A DNA stretch of 64,000 nucleotides from Cytobacillus citreus (lineage in GTDB: Bacteria > Bacillota > Bacilli > Bacillales > Cytobacillaceae). The DNA lies in the NCBI RefSeq assembly GCF_018343665.1, contig NZ_JAGYPM010000003.1, positions 649,497 to 713,496 on the forward strand, read 5' to 3'. The notes beneath the pieces were generated by a model that searched no databases, was not told the origin of the DNA, and saw only the letters and a program-made list of their open reading frames with translations. This document shows, one piece after another, positions 1 to 8,215 of this stretch. A program made the position numbers and the translations under genes. Position 1 is the stretch's first letter. Each line of letters starts with the position of its first letter.

Positions 1-415
1 TAAAGCCGAAGCTTGTACCTAACAGAATGGCAAAAAAAACTGTAATAAAAACAGAAGAAAGCAGACCATTGCGATTATTCTTTTTCAAACTACTTCCGAA
101 AGCAGCTAAACCTTTCTTGTTTATCTTTTTCGATTTAGTTGCTATTTTATATTCCGCTAAGTCCGATTGTTCAATAGTATCTTCAGGAAGGATCCAATCA
201 AAGTTGTCATCGTCTGTTGTTTCTTGAGTTGCTGCTGCTTCATTTGAAGAAAAATAATCGAAATTAACCTTTTGATCTTCGTCTACTATCAATCTATCAT
301 TCTCTAAATCCTCTTGATTTAATTTATTCTCCGGAATCTTATTTTCTTCATATGAACGCTGATTTCCATTAATTTTTATCGTAATTGTTCTCCCTTTATC
401 CGGCCTGTCCACCAT
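1..415 (-). CDS. spoIIB: Stage II sporulation protein B (SpoIIB), N-terminal part, cut by window edge
   Basis: Only the first 138 codons lie in the window and the C-terminus runs off the left edge. The visible part starts MVDRPDKGRTITIKING, continues as an acidic, presumably forespore/mother-cell cytoplasmic stretch, and reaches a hydrophobic segment (about residues 116-138) after a lysine/asparagine-rich patch. The ATG at 413-415 follows a strong ribosome site (GGAGGGAGG, 7 nt upstream). In B. subtilis, SpoIIB helps engulfment and septal peptidoglycan thinning and lies just after comC, which matches its place here after the pilus/prepilin-peptidase locus. The usual C-terminal SPOR domain would be outside the window. 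Identification rests on the N-terminal sequence and on synteny. Confidence 0.8.
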   Translation of the reverse strand, partial: MVDRPDKGRTITIKINGNQRSYEENKIPENKLNQEDLENDRLIVDEDQKVNFDYFSSNEAAATQETTDDDNFDWILPEDTIEQSDLAEYKIATKSKKINKKGLAAFGSSLKKNNRNGLLSSVFITVFFAILLGTSFGF

Positions 416-464
416 TCGTCCTCCCTCCATGTCAATGGCTAATTTTGTTTCATCCTACCATATC

Positions 465-500
465 AACAAAAAAAAATAACAAGACTTTTGTCGTCTTGTT
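465..500 (-). terminator. Intrinsic terminator of the pilus operon
   Basis: An 8-bp stem (AACAAGAC/GTCTTGTT, 478-500) overlaps the pilO stop codon and is followed on the minus strand by a run of about ten U residues. It ends the pilB-to-pilO operon and separates it from spoIIB. Confidence 0.8.
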
Positions 501-1311
501 ACCTTGGATTTTCGTCAAATTTTTCAAGAGAATCATCTTTTTCTTTCTCAAATTCATTTGAAATATCTTCCGAAATACTAAACGGATTTTTTTTGCCGCT
601 TGGCTTTGGAACTTCCATTTTTGGAAGTTGATCAATTAAATCAGTTAGATTTGGCATATAAAATGTTGCAATCGTGATTTGAGAAGTAATCAATTCTTTC
701 TCTTGATCCGTAGAAATAACCTCTTCAAGTCCGTTAATTTCTAATTTTTCGACTAGAATGATACGCTCCTGAGATTCTAGTGTTTCAATAAATTTCTCCA
801 GTTCAAAATAGCTCGGAGATTGAACAAATAGTACAGCAGTTGTTTTCTTCATTCCCGAAGGCATTGGAATATTTGATTTTTTATCGTCTACTTGTTCAGC
901 CTCTGTATTATCAGTATTTATTTCTTCATTAGCTGTATTTGTATTTTCTGATTCATTCATGGGAGTTTCAATAATATCTCCATCAGTAAACTCCATCTCA
1001 AGTACTAAACTATCTGAAATGATCTCTGCTTTTTCTATATCAAGTAATAATTGTTCGACTAAAGGCTTAACTGGAATCTGTTTTTGCAGTGATTCTGTGC
1101 TTGTAAAAGTATCTGACTGTGGATCATCAGGTCTATGGCTTTCAACAGCTTCAAACAGCTTCTCCGCAGAACGCAATTCACTTTCTTTCGTAGATAAAGC
1201 TGATTTCAATGGCTGTAAATAGAAAAAGTAGAGTCCAGTAATAAACAAGATTAATATAATTACTCCCAAGATACCAATTTGCTTCTCTTTTTTAGAAAAC
1301 TGAAGGGTCAT
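499..1311 (-). CDS. pilO: Type IV pilus alignment-complex protein PilO-like
   Basis: A 270-residue inner-membrane protein. It has a short basic N-terminus, one transmembrane helix (about residues 12-33), a predicted coiled coil, and then the PilO-type ferredoxin-like fold region, split by an acidic Asn/Glu/Thr-rich insert (about residues 118-145). The charged C-terminal tail (from about residue 235) is longer than in most PilO proteins. PilO pairs with PilN on the outer face of the membrane to link the PilM ring to the pilus. It overlaps pilN by 4 nt, so translation is coupled. PilP and PilQ are absent, as expected for a single-membrane cell. The assignment leans on gene order as much as on sequence, because PilO proteins diverge strongly. 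Confidence 0.75.
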   Translation of the reverse strand: MTLQFSKKEKQIGILGVIILILFITGLYFFYLQPLKSALSTKESELRSAEKLFEAVESHRPDDPQSDTFTSTESLQKQIPVKPLVEQLLLDIEKAEIISDSLVLEMEFTDGDIIETPMNESENTNTANEEINTDNTEAEQVDDKKSNIPMPSGMKKTTAVLFVQSPSYFELEKFIETLESQERIILVEKLEINGLEEVISTDQEKELITSQITIATFYMPNLTDLIDQLPKMEVPKPSGKKNPFSISEDISNEFEKEKDDSLEKFDENPR

Positions 1312-1934
1312 GATTCATTCCCTCCTTGATTTTCCACTTGCAAATCTGCTTTTATTACTGATCGATTTAGAATTATTTCATAATTCGCAAGATAACGTGG
1401 AATATATTGGTTCTCATGTTCCATTTTCGACGTTTGTTCTGTCTCTTCTTCAGTTGGTTCATTCGCAGTTAAAGTAATTAGCCTTACATCCTCGATCCAA
1501 TCTGCATCAAGCATAGATTTTAAATAGTAGGATGCTTCACGTTTTGTGTCAAATTGAACAAGCAACTGAATATTTCCTGTTTCCTCATATTGAAAGGATT
1601 GAATAAAACCTCGTTCAGGCAGCAACGCTGTAAATTTTCTTAATAAAGGAACTGTCTTAATTGGGTATTCCTTAGCCCATTCCACTGCTTTTTCTAATTC
1701 TTTCTGTGAATTTGCTGATTCCGCATCAGTTATCTTTTTCTCATCAATCTCAATTAATTGCTGTGTTGTTGAAATTTGCTGTTCAACTGTTTTTAATTTA
1801 GCTTTATAAGACTGGCCTACCCACATTGTAATGAATATGCCTACTAACAATAATAAGAAGAAGACTCCGACTAGCACAAAAAGAGCTGTATTTCTCGATT
1901 CCTTTTTCGGTAATAGGTTAATCTCAACGAGCAT
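1308..1934 (-). CDS. pilN: Type IV pilus biogenesis protein PilN
   Basis: A 208-residue bitopic membrane protein. It begins MLVEINLLPKK: the conserved INLLP tail is the known docking peptide that PilN inserts into a groove of PilM. One transmembrane helix (about residues 17-40) follows, then a coiled coil and a Fim-N-like periplasmic-type domain. With PilM and PilO it forms the alignment complex that carries cytoplasmic ATPase motion to the pilin platform. It lies 2 nt after pilM and overlaps pilO by 4 nt. The INLLP motif makes this call firmer than that of pilO. Confidence 0.85.
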   Translation of the reverse strand: MLVEINLLPKKESRNTALFVLVGVFFLLLLVGIFITMWVGQSYKAKLKTVEQQISTTQQLIEIDEKKITDAESANSQKELEKAVEWAKEYPIKTVPLLRKFTALLPERGFIQSFQYEETGNIQLLVQFDTKREASYYLKSMLDADWIEDVRLITLTANEPTEEETEQTSKMEHENQYIPRYLANYEIILNRSVIKADLQVENQGGNES

Positions 1935-1936
1935 AA

Positions 1937-2929
1937 TTACACCTCTTTTAATGCAAGTCCCAGAGCTAGATAATGCGTCCTCGGAAGACTATCTTCTGTT
2001 GCTGAAGTTATTGAATTAATATTTAAAGTTTGAAGGGGGACATCAAATCTCTTCTCCATTTCTTTTTTTATTAGGTCAAGAAACGGATGATCCCCATTTA
2101 GTAATATTTTTGACACTTGCTGCTTTCCTTGATTAATTGAATATCGATAGAAATCCATGAATTTACTTATTTCCTTATAAATATCCTCCAGTTGTAATAG
2201 CAGATCATTTGTTTCCCCGCTATACTGAAGCGCCTGCTTTCCATCCTTATTCATATGGATACTCCACTTATCTTCATCAAAATCTATTAATAAATGATGC
2301 ATAAAAAATGGAAGGTGATTTTCAAAGATGCAGATGTTTACTACATTCGTATCAAACTGAACCATTAGCAGGCTTTCTGCCTTCCCTTGAAAACCCAATT
2401 GATGGTAAAGCCGATAAAGTGCAAGCGGAGAAATATCCGCCGCATCAGGTAGGAGTTTTACACCCGACAGTAAATTGGAGTATTCTAAAACATTTTCTTC
2501 ATTACTGGCAAATACGAGAACTTCACTCTTTTCTTTCCCTTTCGAAACTATATATGTATCAAAGACAGGCTCATCGAATGGAAGATGGATTCTTGTACCA
2601 AGTTCTAAATATAAATAGCCATTGATTTCGTCATCCTTCACATCTGCTGGAATCTCGACTTTTCGAATGATGACAAAAGAGTCTGGCACAATAAAACGAA
2701 CAAAACGCTTTTGAATCTTCCACTCTTCAATACATTCTTCTAGAATCATTGCCAAAGTACCATACTCAATAATCTTCCCATCTCTAATGATGCCAAACGG
2801 AATGAACCGCTCACCCCATCGTAGAATAATAGGCGGTTTCGTTTGCTTCAATTCAACAAATCGAATGGAATAATCATTGATAATAATATTAACCGTACGG
2901 TTTTTACGCGAAAAGACGGAAAGAGCCAT
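1937..2929 (-). CDS. pilM: Type IV pilus assembly protein PilM (actin-like ATPase fold)
   Basis: A 330-residue soluble protein of the PilM/FtsA-like actin fold. The N-terminus (INDYSIRFVELKQ) corresponds to the first phosphate loop of the family, and a second nucleotide-site region lies near residues 190-205 (MVQFDTNVVNICIFENH). It is expected to form a cytoplasmic ring bound to the N-terminal peptide of PilN and to the PilB/PilT motor. It has no signal sequence. It starts with ATG after a spaced ribosome site and is followed 2 nt later by pilN. In diderms PilM is essential for pilus extension. Here it sits in the usual M-N-O order. Confidence 0.85.
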   Translation of the reverse strand: MALSVFSRKNRTVNIIINDYSIRFVELKQTKPPIILRWGERFIPFGIIRDGKIIEYGTLAMILEECIEEWKIQKRFVRFIVPDSFVIIRKVEIPADVKDDEINGYLYLELGTRIHLPFDEPVFDTYIVSKGKEKSEVLVFASNEENVLEYSNLLSGVKLLPDAADISPLALYRLYHQLGFQGKAESLLMVQFDTNVVNICIFENHLPFFMHHLLIDFDEDKWSIHMNKDGKQALQYSGETNDLLLQLEDIYKEISKFMDFYRYSINQGKQQVSKILLNGDHPFLDLIKKEMEKRFDVPLQTLNINSITSATEDSLPRTHYLALGLALKEV

Positions 2930-2959
2930 ATGAAAAACTCCTTAGTTAAAATCCTGTTG

Positions 2960-3727
2960 CTAATAAAGCACTAAATAATAATGGATGATCAAATCACCGT
3001 AAAAATAAGCTGTCAGTGTTCCAGCAGCAATAAAAGGACCAAAGGGAATCGGTTTTTTTCTTTTTAGTTTTCCTAGTATTAATCCAATAACACCAAAAAG
3101 AGCACCATATAAGGTTGCGATAAAAAAAGATAGCAGGACTAGTTTAATCCCTAGGACAAATCCAAGAACGGCAAACAGCTTAATATCTCCGCCCCCCATT
3201 CCTCCTTTGCTGATGACCGCAATAAGCAGAAGAAGAATAAATCCAACAGCTGCTCCTAATAAGGAATCCCACCATGGTTCAAGCGGAATGAAGATTCGTT
3301 CCAACAAAAAAATCCCCATGAAAAAAACAAGCACTTTATCAGGGATAATCATATAAGTGACATCAGAAACAAAAATAATTACAAGTAATGAGATTAGCGT
3401 CCATGCGACAAAAAGCTCACTTGTCCAGCCAAGAATGAGCGGGGCTCCAGCGAATAATACACCTGTTATGAGCTCAACAAGTGGATAAAGAGGAGAAATG
3501 CGCGCCTTGCATTGGCGACATTTCCCTCCTTGAATCACATATGAAAATACAGGAATCAGCTCGAATGCTGTAAGCTGATGCTGGCAATTAGGACAGGCTG
3601 AGCGTGGTGCGACGATTGATTTCTTTTGTGGCAGGCGCAGACCGACGACGTTGAAGAAGGAACCGAGTATTAGACCTAATATAAAAATAATAAATATTAA
3701 TAAGATAGACATTTTATAACCATCCAC
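2960..3727 (-). CDS. pilD: Prepilin leader peptidase / N-methyltransferase PilD (ComC)
   Basis: A 255-residue polytopic enzyme that cuts the leader of prepilins after the conserved glycine and usually N-methylates the new N-terminus. Visible hallmarks are the cytosolic zinc loop with two CxxC pairs (CPNCQ and CRQCK, about residues 45-80) and the aspartic-protease motifs SDVTYMIIPD (about 122-131) and GGGDIKLF (about 178-185). Multiple transmembrane helices follow. It overlaps the prepilin stop codon by 1 nt. By position this is the B. subtilis comC gene, so it probably also processes competence pseudopilins encoded elsewhere. No other peptidase is seen in the window. Confidence 0.93.
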   Translation of the reverse strand: MDGYKMSILLIFIIFILGLILGSFFNVVGLRLPQKKSIVAPRSACPNCQHQLTAFELIPVFSYVIQGGKCRQCKARISPLYPLVELITGVLFAGAPLILGWTSELFVAWTLISLLVIIFVSDVTYMIIPDKVLVFFMGIFLLERIFIPLEPWWDSLLGAAVGFILLLLIAVISKGGMGGGDIKLFAVLGFVLGIKLVLLSFFIATLYGALFGVIGLILGKLKRKKPIPFGPFIAAGTLTAYFYGDLIIHYYLVLY

Positions 3728-4173
3728 TATTTTAGTTCAACATCAGAACGTTGTAATTCACTCGCTTTTTTAGAACCTTTAATGTAAGTGGTAGATTTAC
3801 CTTTTATAGTGACCTTATATTCTTTTTCCTTAGTAGTAGTATTTTCTGATACTGCTACTGTTGTAGCACTTTTATCATAAATTTCTTTCGTATCACTAGG
3901 ATCTTGGATTGTTTCTACAAACCCAGCTTTTATCAAATCATCTAATGTAACAGGTGATGTAGCAGAGGGGTTTTCAACAAAATACAATTTAGATGCATTT
4001 TGTAATTGTAGAGCGTTAGCAATATGAGCATCTTTCTTTGAATTCTCGATAATATTTCCAATTGCTGGAACTGCAATCGCCGCAATAATCCCCAAAATAA
4101 CTACAACCGCTAGTAATTCAACAAGCGTCAACCCTCTTTGATCTTTTAATCTTTGTCCAATTTTCTTTAACAT
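3727..4173 (-). CDS. pilA: Major type IV prepilin (PilA/ComGC-like)
   Basis: A 148-residue prepilin. It has a basic leader of 14 residues (MLKKIGQRLKDQRG) cut after Gly, followed by LTLVELLAVVVILGIIAAIAVP, which carries the invariant Glu at +5 and the hydrophobic alpha-1 helix that packs in the pilus core. The globular part (about residues 60-148) is rich in Thr, Ser and Lys and has no cysteine pair, unlike many diderm pilins. Position between pilC and pilD, and the presence of just one such gene in the main operon, suggest it is the major subunit. Gene symbol given by role. A 97-nt gap separates it from pilC and could hold a promoter or processing site for high expression. Confidence 0.85.
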   Translation of the reverse strand: MLKKIGQRLKDQRGLTLVELLAVVVILGIIAAIAVPAIGNIIENSKKDAHIANALQLQNASKLYFVENPSATSPVTLDDLIKAGFVETIQDPSDTKEIYDKSATTVAVSENTTTKEKEYKVTIKGKSTTYIKGSKKASELQRSDVELK

Positions 4174-4270
4174 ACTAACCTTCCTCTCATTTTTGTGATA
4201 AAAGCACTATTACTATTATACTGCTAGACTAGTATATTAAAAGTAAATTTTGTTAATATTTTGCAAACAA

Positions 4271-5476
4271 TTAACCTATTTGATTAAATATTTCAAACAT
4301 CGGGACCATAATCGATATGACGATTGTTCCAACTATGCCTGCAAGTAAGACAATCATGAGTGGTTCGATTAGAGATTTGATTCTATCTGTACTGTTTTCA
4401 ACTTCTTTTTCATAGAAATCTGCTACTTTACCGAGCATAGCGTCGAGTACGCCTGTCTCTTCCCCGATCGCAATCATTTGTGTCAGCAGGGGCGGAAAGG
4501 CCCAATGCTTTTTCATTGGTTCTGTCAATGATTGGCCTTTTTCAAGTGAATTTCTTGATTGGCGAATAACTCGTGCCATTACTTCATTTTCTACGACTTT
4601 TTCAACGATGGACATAGCTTGTAAAATAGGGACTGAGCTTGTAAATAATGAGCTCATGGTCCTTGTCATCCTTGCTAATACAGCCTTTTGCAGCATCTTT
4701 CCAAACACAGGGATGCGTAGAATGAGTAAATCCAAATAGTATTTCGTATGTTGGTTCTTTCTTAGGATAGCAATTGTAATTCCAAAGGCAAGAATCAGCA
4801 ATAGAATTAACCACCAATAAACCTGCATAAATTCGCTTGAGCTTAAAACAAAACGGGTAATAGCAGGCAGTTCACCGCCAAAGTCTTCAAACATGGCCAC
4901 AAATGTTGGAACAACAGATACTAATAAGAAAATAACAACTGCGATTGCAATGATACCAACAACAACTGGATAAGCAAGTGCTGAAATAATTTTTTGCTTC
5001 GTGTTATGCTGCTTTTCAAAATGATCAGCAAGCCTTTCTAGTGTTTCATCCATATTCCCACCCGCTTCACCTGCTCTAACCATGTTGATAAATATAGGTG
5101 TGAATATTTTATTATTTTTTGCGGCAGAATCTGATAACGGAATCCCCTCACGCAGGTCTTGTTCGATATCGAGCAGAACTTTCCTTAATGGTTTACTCTC
5201 CGTTTGTGCAGCAAGTATTCTCGTAGAATCAACTACAGTTACACCCGCTTTTAATAAAGTTGAAAACTGTCTTAGGAAAATAACAAAATACTGAAGTTTA
5301 ACAGGATTGCCAATGGAAATATCTTTTGTCAAGAAAGATTCAGGAATTTGGGCAATTTCAAGTACCCGAATATCTTCCTCCTTCAGCTTAAGCATTGCCT
5401 CTCTTTTGGAATTAGCTTGTATGACTCCCTCTTTTTTTCCTTTACGGTCTCTTCCTGAGTATTTAAATCGTGCCAT
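4271..5476 (-). CDS. pilC: Type IV pilus inner-membrane platform protein PilC
   Basis: A 401-residue platform protein of the GspF/PilC family with two copies of the T2SF helical domain (about residues 65-190 and 268-390) and three transmembrane helices. Family signatures such as FLRQFSTLLKAG, GEAGGNMDETLERLA and IGEETGVLDAMLGKVADFYEKEV are readable. It passes torque from PilB or PilT to the pilin pool. It starts 1 nt after the pilT stop, so it is co-translated. Length is normal for PilC and larger than ComGB, which supports a true pilus system and not only a competence pseudopilus. Confidence 0.93.
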   Translation of the reverse strand: MARFKYSGRDRKGKKEGVIQANSKREAMLKLKEEDIRVLEIAQIPESFLTKDISIGNPVKLQYFVIFLRQFSTLLKAGVTVVDSTRILAAQTESKPLRKVLLDIEQDLREGIPLSDSAAKNNKIFTPIFINMVRAGEAGGNMDETLERLADHFEKQHNTKQKIISALAYPVVVGIIAIAVVIFLLVSVVPTFVAMFEDFGGELPAITRFVLSSSEFMQVYWWLILLLILAFGITIAILRKNQHTKYYLDLLILRIPVFGKMLQKAVLARMTRTMSSLFTSSVPILQAMSIVEKVVENEVMARVIRQSRNSLEKGQSLTEPMKKHWAFPPLLTQMIAIGEETGVLDAMLGKVADFYEKEVENSTDRIKSLIEPLMIVLLAGIVGTIVISIMVPMFEIFNQIG

Positions 5477-5477
5477 A

Positions 5478-6527
5478 CTAAATTAAAATCTCCTGTAAGT
5501 AGGGTTCTGCAGCTTCTTTTGAAATAATACCTGCATGAACGAGATCCTTAATGCTGTTCTCAAGTGTATGCATTCCTTGAGCACGCGACGTTTGCATAAT
5601 GTTTATGATTTGATGGATCTTTTCATTGCGAATAAGATTGCCAACCGCCGCATTATTCATTAATATTTCTGTTGCTGCTTTCCGCCCTTCCCTATCTTCT
5701 CGCCGGAAAAGCCGCTGGGAAATGACCGCTACTAAAACAGACGCCAGTTGAATTCTAATTTGAGGCTGCTGGGAAGGTGGAAAGACATCAATTATTCGAT
5801 TAATCGTTGCTGGAGCACTTGATGTATGCAGGGTTCCTAACACTAAATGCCCTGTCTCAGCTGCCGTAATCGCTGTTTGTATCGTTTCCAAGTCTCGCAT
5901 TTCCCCGACAAGGATTATGTCAGGGTCCTGCCGAAGTGCTGCCCTTAGACCATTGGCAAAATTCATCGTATCAAAGCCAACTTCTCGCTGGTCAATAATC
6001 GAATTCCCATGCTTATGGAGATACTCAATTGGATCTTCAAGGGTAATAATATGTTTTCGCATCGTATTATTCATATACTGAATCATTGAAGCAAGGGTCG
6101 TTGATTTGCCGCTTCCAGTTGGACCGGTAACAAGGACTAGGCCCTGTGGAATTTCTGATATCTTCCGCAATATATTTGGCAATTCCAACTCATCAATGGA
6201 TGGAATTTTCGTAGGAACCACCCTTATCGCCATAGAAATACAAGAACGTTGATGATATGTATTTACACGAAACCGAGAAACACCTGGAATGCCATATGAA
6301 AAATCTAATTCTCCCTTTTCCTTAAACTGCTCCCACATATGGTTCGGAATTATCGCTCTTGCCATACCTTCAGTCTCATTAGGCTTCAAAATCTCTTTCC
6401 CATATTTTTTTAATTCGCCATTAATCCGCATAATAGGTTGAACACCTACTGTTAAATGAAGATCTGAAGCTTTTAATTCAAACGCGGCGCGCAATAAATA
6501 TTCTATTTTTTCCTTCACTATTTGCAC
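5478..6527 (-). CDS. pilT: Pilus retraction ATPase PilT
   Basis: A 349-residue hexameric ATPase. The sequence shows the Walker A motif GPTGSGKST (about residue 134), the Asp box (ITLEDPIEYLHKH), Walker B (DIILVGEMRD) and the His box (TGHLVLGTLHT). It also has AIRVVPTKIPS, which matches the AIRxxP region typical of PilT and not PilB. PilT powers pilus retraction, so this cell is predicted to have dynamic pili for twitching, gliding or DNA uptake. B. subtilis ComG has no PilT, which marks this locus as a full T4P system. It lies 2 nt after pilB. Confidence 0.95.
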   Translation of the reverse strand: MQIVKEKIEYLLRAAFELKASDLHLTVGVQPIMRINGELKKYGKEILKPNETEGMARAIIPNHMWEQFKEKGELDFSYGIPGVSRFRVNTYHQRSCISMAIRVVPTKIPSIDELELPNILRKISEIPQGLVLVTGPTGSGKSTTLASMIQYMNNTMRKHIITLEDPIEYLHKHGNSIIDQREVGFDTMNFANGLRAALRQDPDIILVGEMRDLETIQTAITAAETGHLVLGTLHTSSAPATINRIIDVFPPSQQPQIRIQLASVLVAVISQRLFRREDREGRKAATEILMNNAAVGNLIRNEKIHQIINIMQTSRAQGMHTLENSIKDLVHAGIISKEAAEPYLQEILI

Positions 6528-6529
6528 CC

Positions 6530-8191
6530 CTATTCGAGAGTTGCTACTCTCAATACTTCTTCCGTCGTTGTTAAACCTTGTTTTACTTTTAATAAGCCGT
6601 CGTCAACAAGAAAAATCGTTTTATGTTTTATAGCTAATTCTCTTAATCTTGCAATAGATTCTCCATTCATAATCGTACGTCTTATGTCATCATTAATCAC
6701 AAGTACTTCATGTATAGCAATTCGTCCTTTATAGCCTGTCATACTACAAGAGGAACATCCCCGTCCACGAATTACTTTTTCTATATTCATACCTCTTCTT
6801 GCAAAAATTTCAATTTCCCGTTTAGATGGAACCTGCTCCTCTGCACAATCACGGCATACCCTTCTTACAAGCCGCTGTGCAACAATTCCGCTTAGTGATG
6901 AGGCCACTAGAAATGGCTCTACCCCCATATCCATTAATCTAGTAATCGTCCCAATCGAATCATTTGTATGCAAAGTACTAAGAACAAGATGTCCTGTTAA
7001 CGAAGCACGAATCGCGACTTCAACTGTTTCCTTATCCCTAATTTCTCCAACCATAATAATATTCGGATCTTGGCGGAGATTGGAGCGAAGCCCTGTAGCG
7101 AAAGTCATGCCAATATTCGTGTTCACTTGAATTTGATTGATTCCTTCCAATTGGTACTCAACAGGGTCTTCAATTGTAATAATATTAACCTCTTCACTGT
7201 TCAATTTATTTAATGCAGCATATAAAGTAGAGGATTTTCCCGATCCAGTAGGACCTGTTAGGAGTACAATTCCAGTTGGCTTTTCAATTATTTCTATGAA
7301 CCGTTTTAAATTTAATTTATTAAAGCCAAGTTTATTTATATCATTCAATGAACTGCCTAAATCAAGGATCCGCATAACTATTTTTTCACCAAAAACGGTC
7401 GGCAAAGTAGATACACGTAAATCTACTGGATGAAAATCGAGATTAACCTTTATTCTGCCATCCTGAGGAATACGGTGTTCTGTAATATCTAAATTGGCCA
7501 TTATTTTTATTCTTGCCGTTAAAACACCCTGCATATGCTTTGGAAGAACTCGTTCAACTCTTAAAACTCCATCAATCCGATATCGAACAATTACCTTCGT
7601 TTCTTGATGGTCGATATGAATATCACTTGCTTTCATCGAAACTGCATTTGAAATTATTTGATTTACTAATCGTACAATAGGAGAGTCTTGATCAGTAATT
7701 TTTTCCTCTTGGTGACTTTCTGTTTTAGGATTATAACTTATTAATTCTTCAAAGCCCTCATCAATGTCATAATATTTATTAATTGCTCTTAAAATATCAT
7801 CTTTAGTTGCAATCGCCGTCTCTATTTGGAATCCTGTAGATAAACGCAAATCATCGATAGAAAAGAAGTCCATCGGGTCTGCCATAGCGACAAAAAGCTT
7901 GTCCCCCTCTTTTTTTAGAGGAATTAAGAGCTGCCGTTTTGCTGTTTCCTTTGAAATAATACTAAATAGGTTTGTGTCAAATGGATACCGATATAAACTA
8001 ATATGAGGAATCCCAAGCTGAAATTCAAGCACTTCAATAAGCTGTTGCTCTGTAATATATCCCCTTTGCAGTAAAGCATCACCGAGTCTTTGCCCTTCAC
8101 TTTTTTCCTTTAATGTCGTTTGTAGCTGATCTTCAGTTAATAGACCAGCATCAATTAGTAGATCCCCAAGCCGTTTTCGGATTTGTTTCAT
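6530..8191 (-). CDS. pilB: Pilus extension ATPase PilB
   Basis: A 553-residue GspE/PilB motor. The N-terminal MshEN-type domain spans about residues 1-150 (RLGDLLIDAGLLTEDQL and LGDALLQRGYITEQQL repeat; such domains bind c-di-GMP in some PilB/MshE proteins). The ATPase core has Walker A GPTGSGKSS (about 312), an Asp box, Walker B (NIIMVGEIRD) and a His box. A tetracysteine zinc site (VCRDC and GCSSC, about 443-482) precedes the GYKGRIAIHE motif. It drives pilin polymerisation. It comes 24 nt after the VanW-like gene and 2 nt before pilT. Whether the N-domain still binds c-di-GMP cannot be judged by eye. Confidence 0.94.
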   Translation of the reverse strand: MKQIRKRLGDLLIDAGLLTEDQLQTTLKEKSEGQRLGDALLQRGYITEQQLIEVLEFQLGIPHISLYRYPFDTNLFSIISKETAKRQLLIPLKKEGDKLFVAMADPMDFFSIDDLRLSTGFQIETAIATKDDILRAINKYYDIDEGFEELISYNPKTESHQEEKITDQDSPIVRLVNQIISNAVSMKASDIHIDHQETKVIVRYRIDGVLRVERVLPKHMQGVLTARIKIMANLDITEHRIPQDGRIKVNLDFHPVDLRVSTLPTVFGEKIVMRILDLGSSLNDINKLGFNKLNLKRFIEIIEKPTGIVLLTGPTGSGKSSTLYAALNKLNSEEVNIITIEDPVEYQLEGINQIQVNTNIGMTFATGLRSNLRQDPNIIMVGEIRDKETVEVAIRASLTGHLVLSTLHTNDSIGTITRLMDMGVEPFLVASSLSGIVAQRLVRRVCRDCAEEQVPSKREIEIFARRGMNIEKVIRGRGCSSCSMTGYKGRIAIHEVLVINDDIRRTIMNGESIARLRELAIKHKTIFLVDDGLLKVKQGLTTTEEVLRVATLE

Positions 8192-8215
8192 ACATCATCC
8201 CTGCTTTATTGGTGA

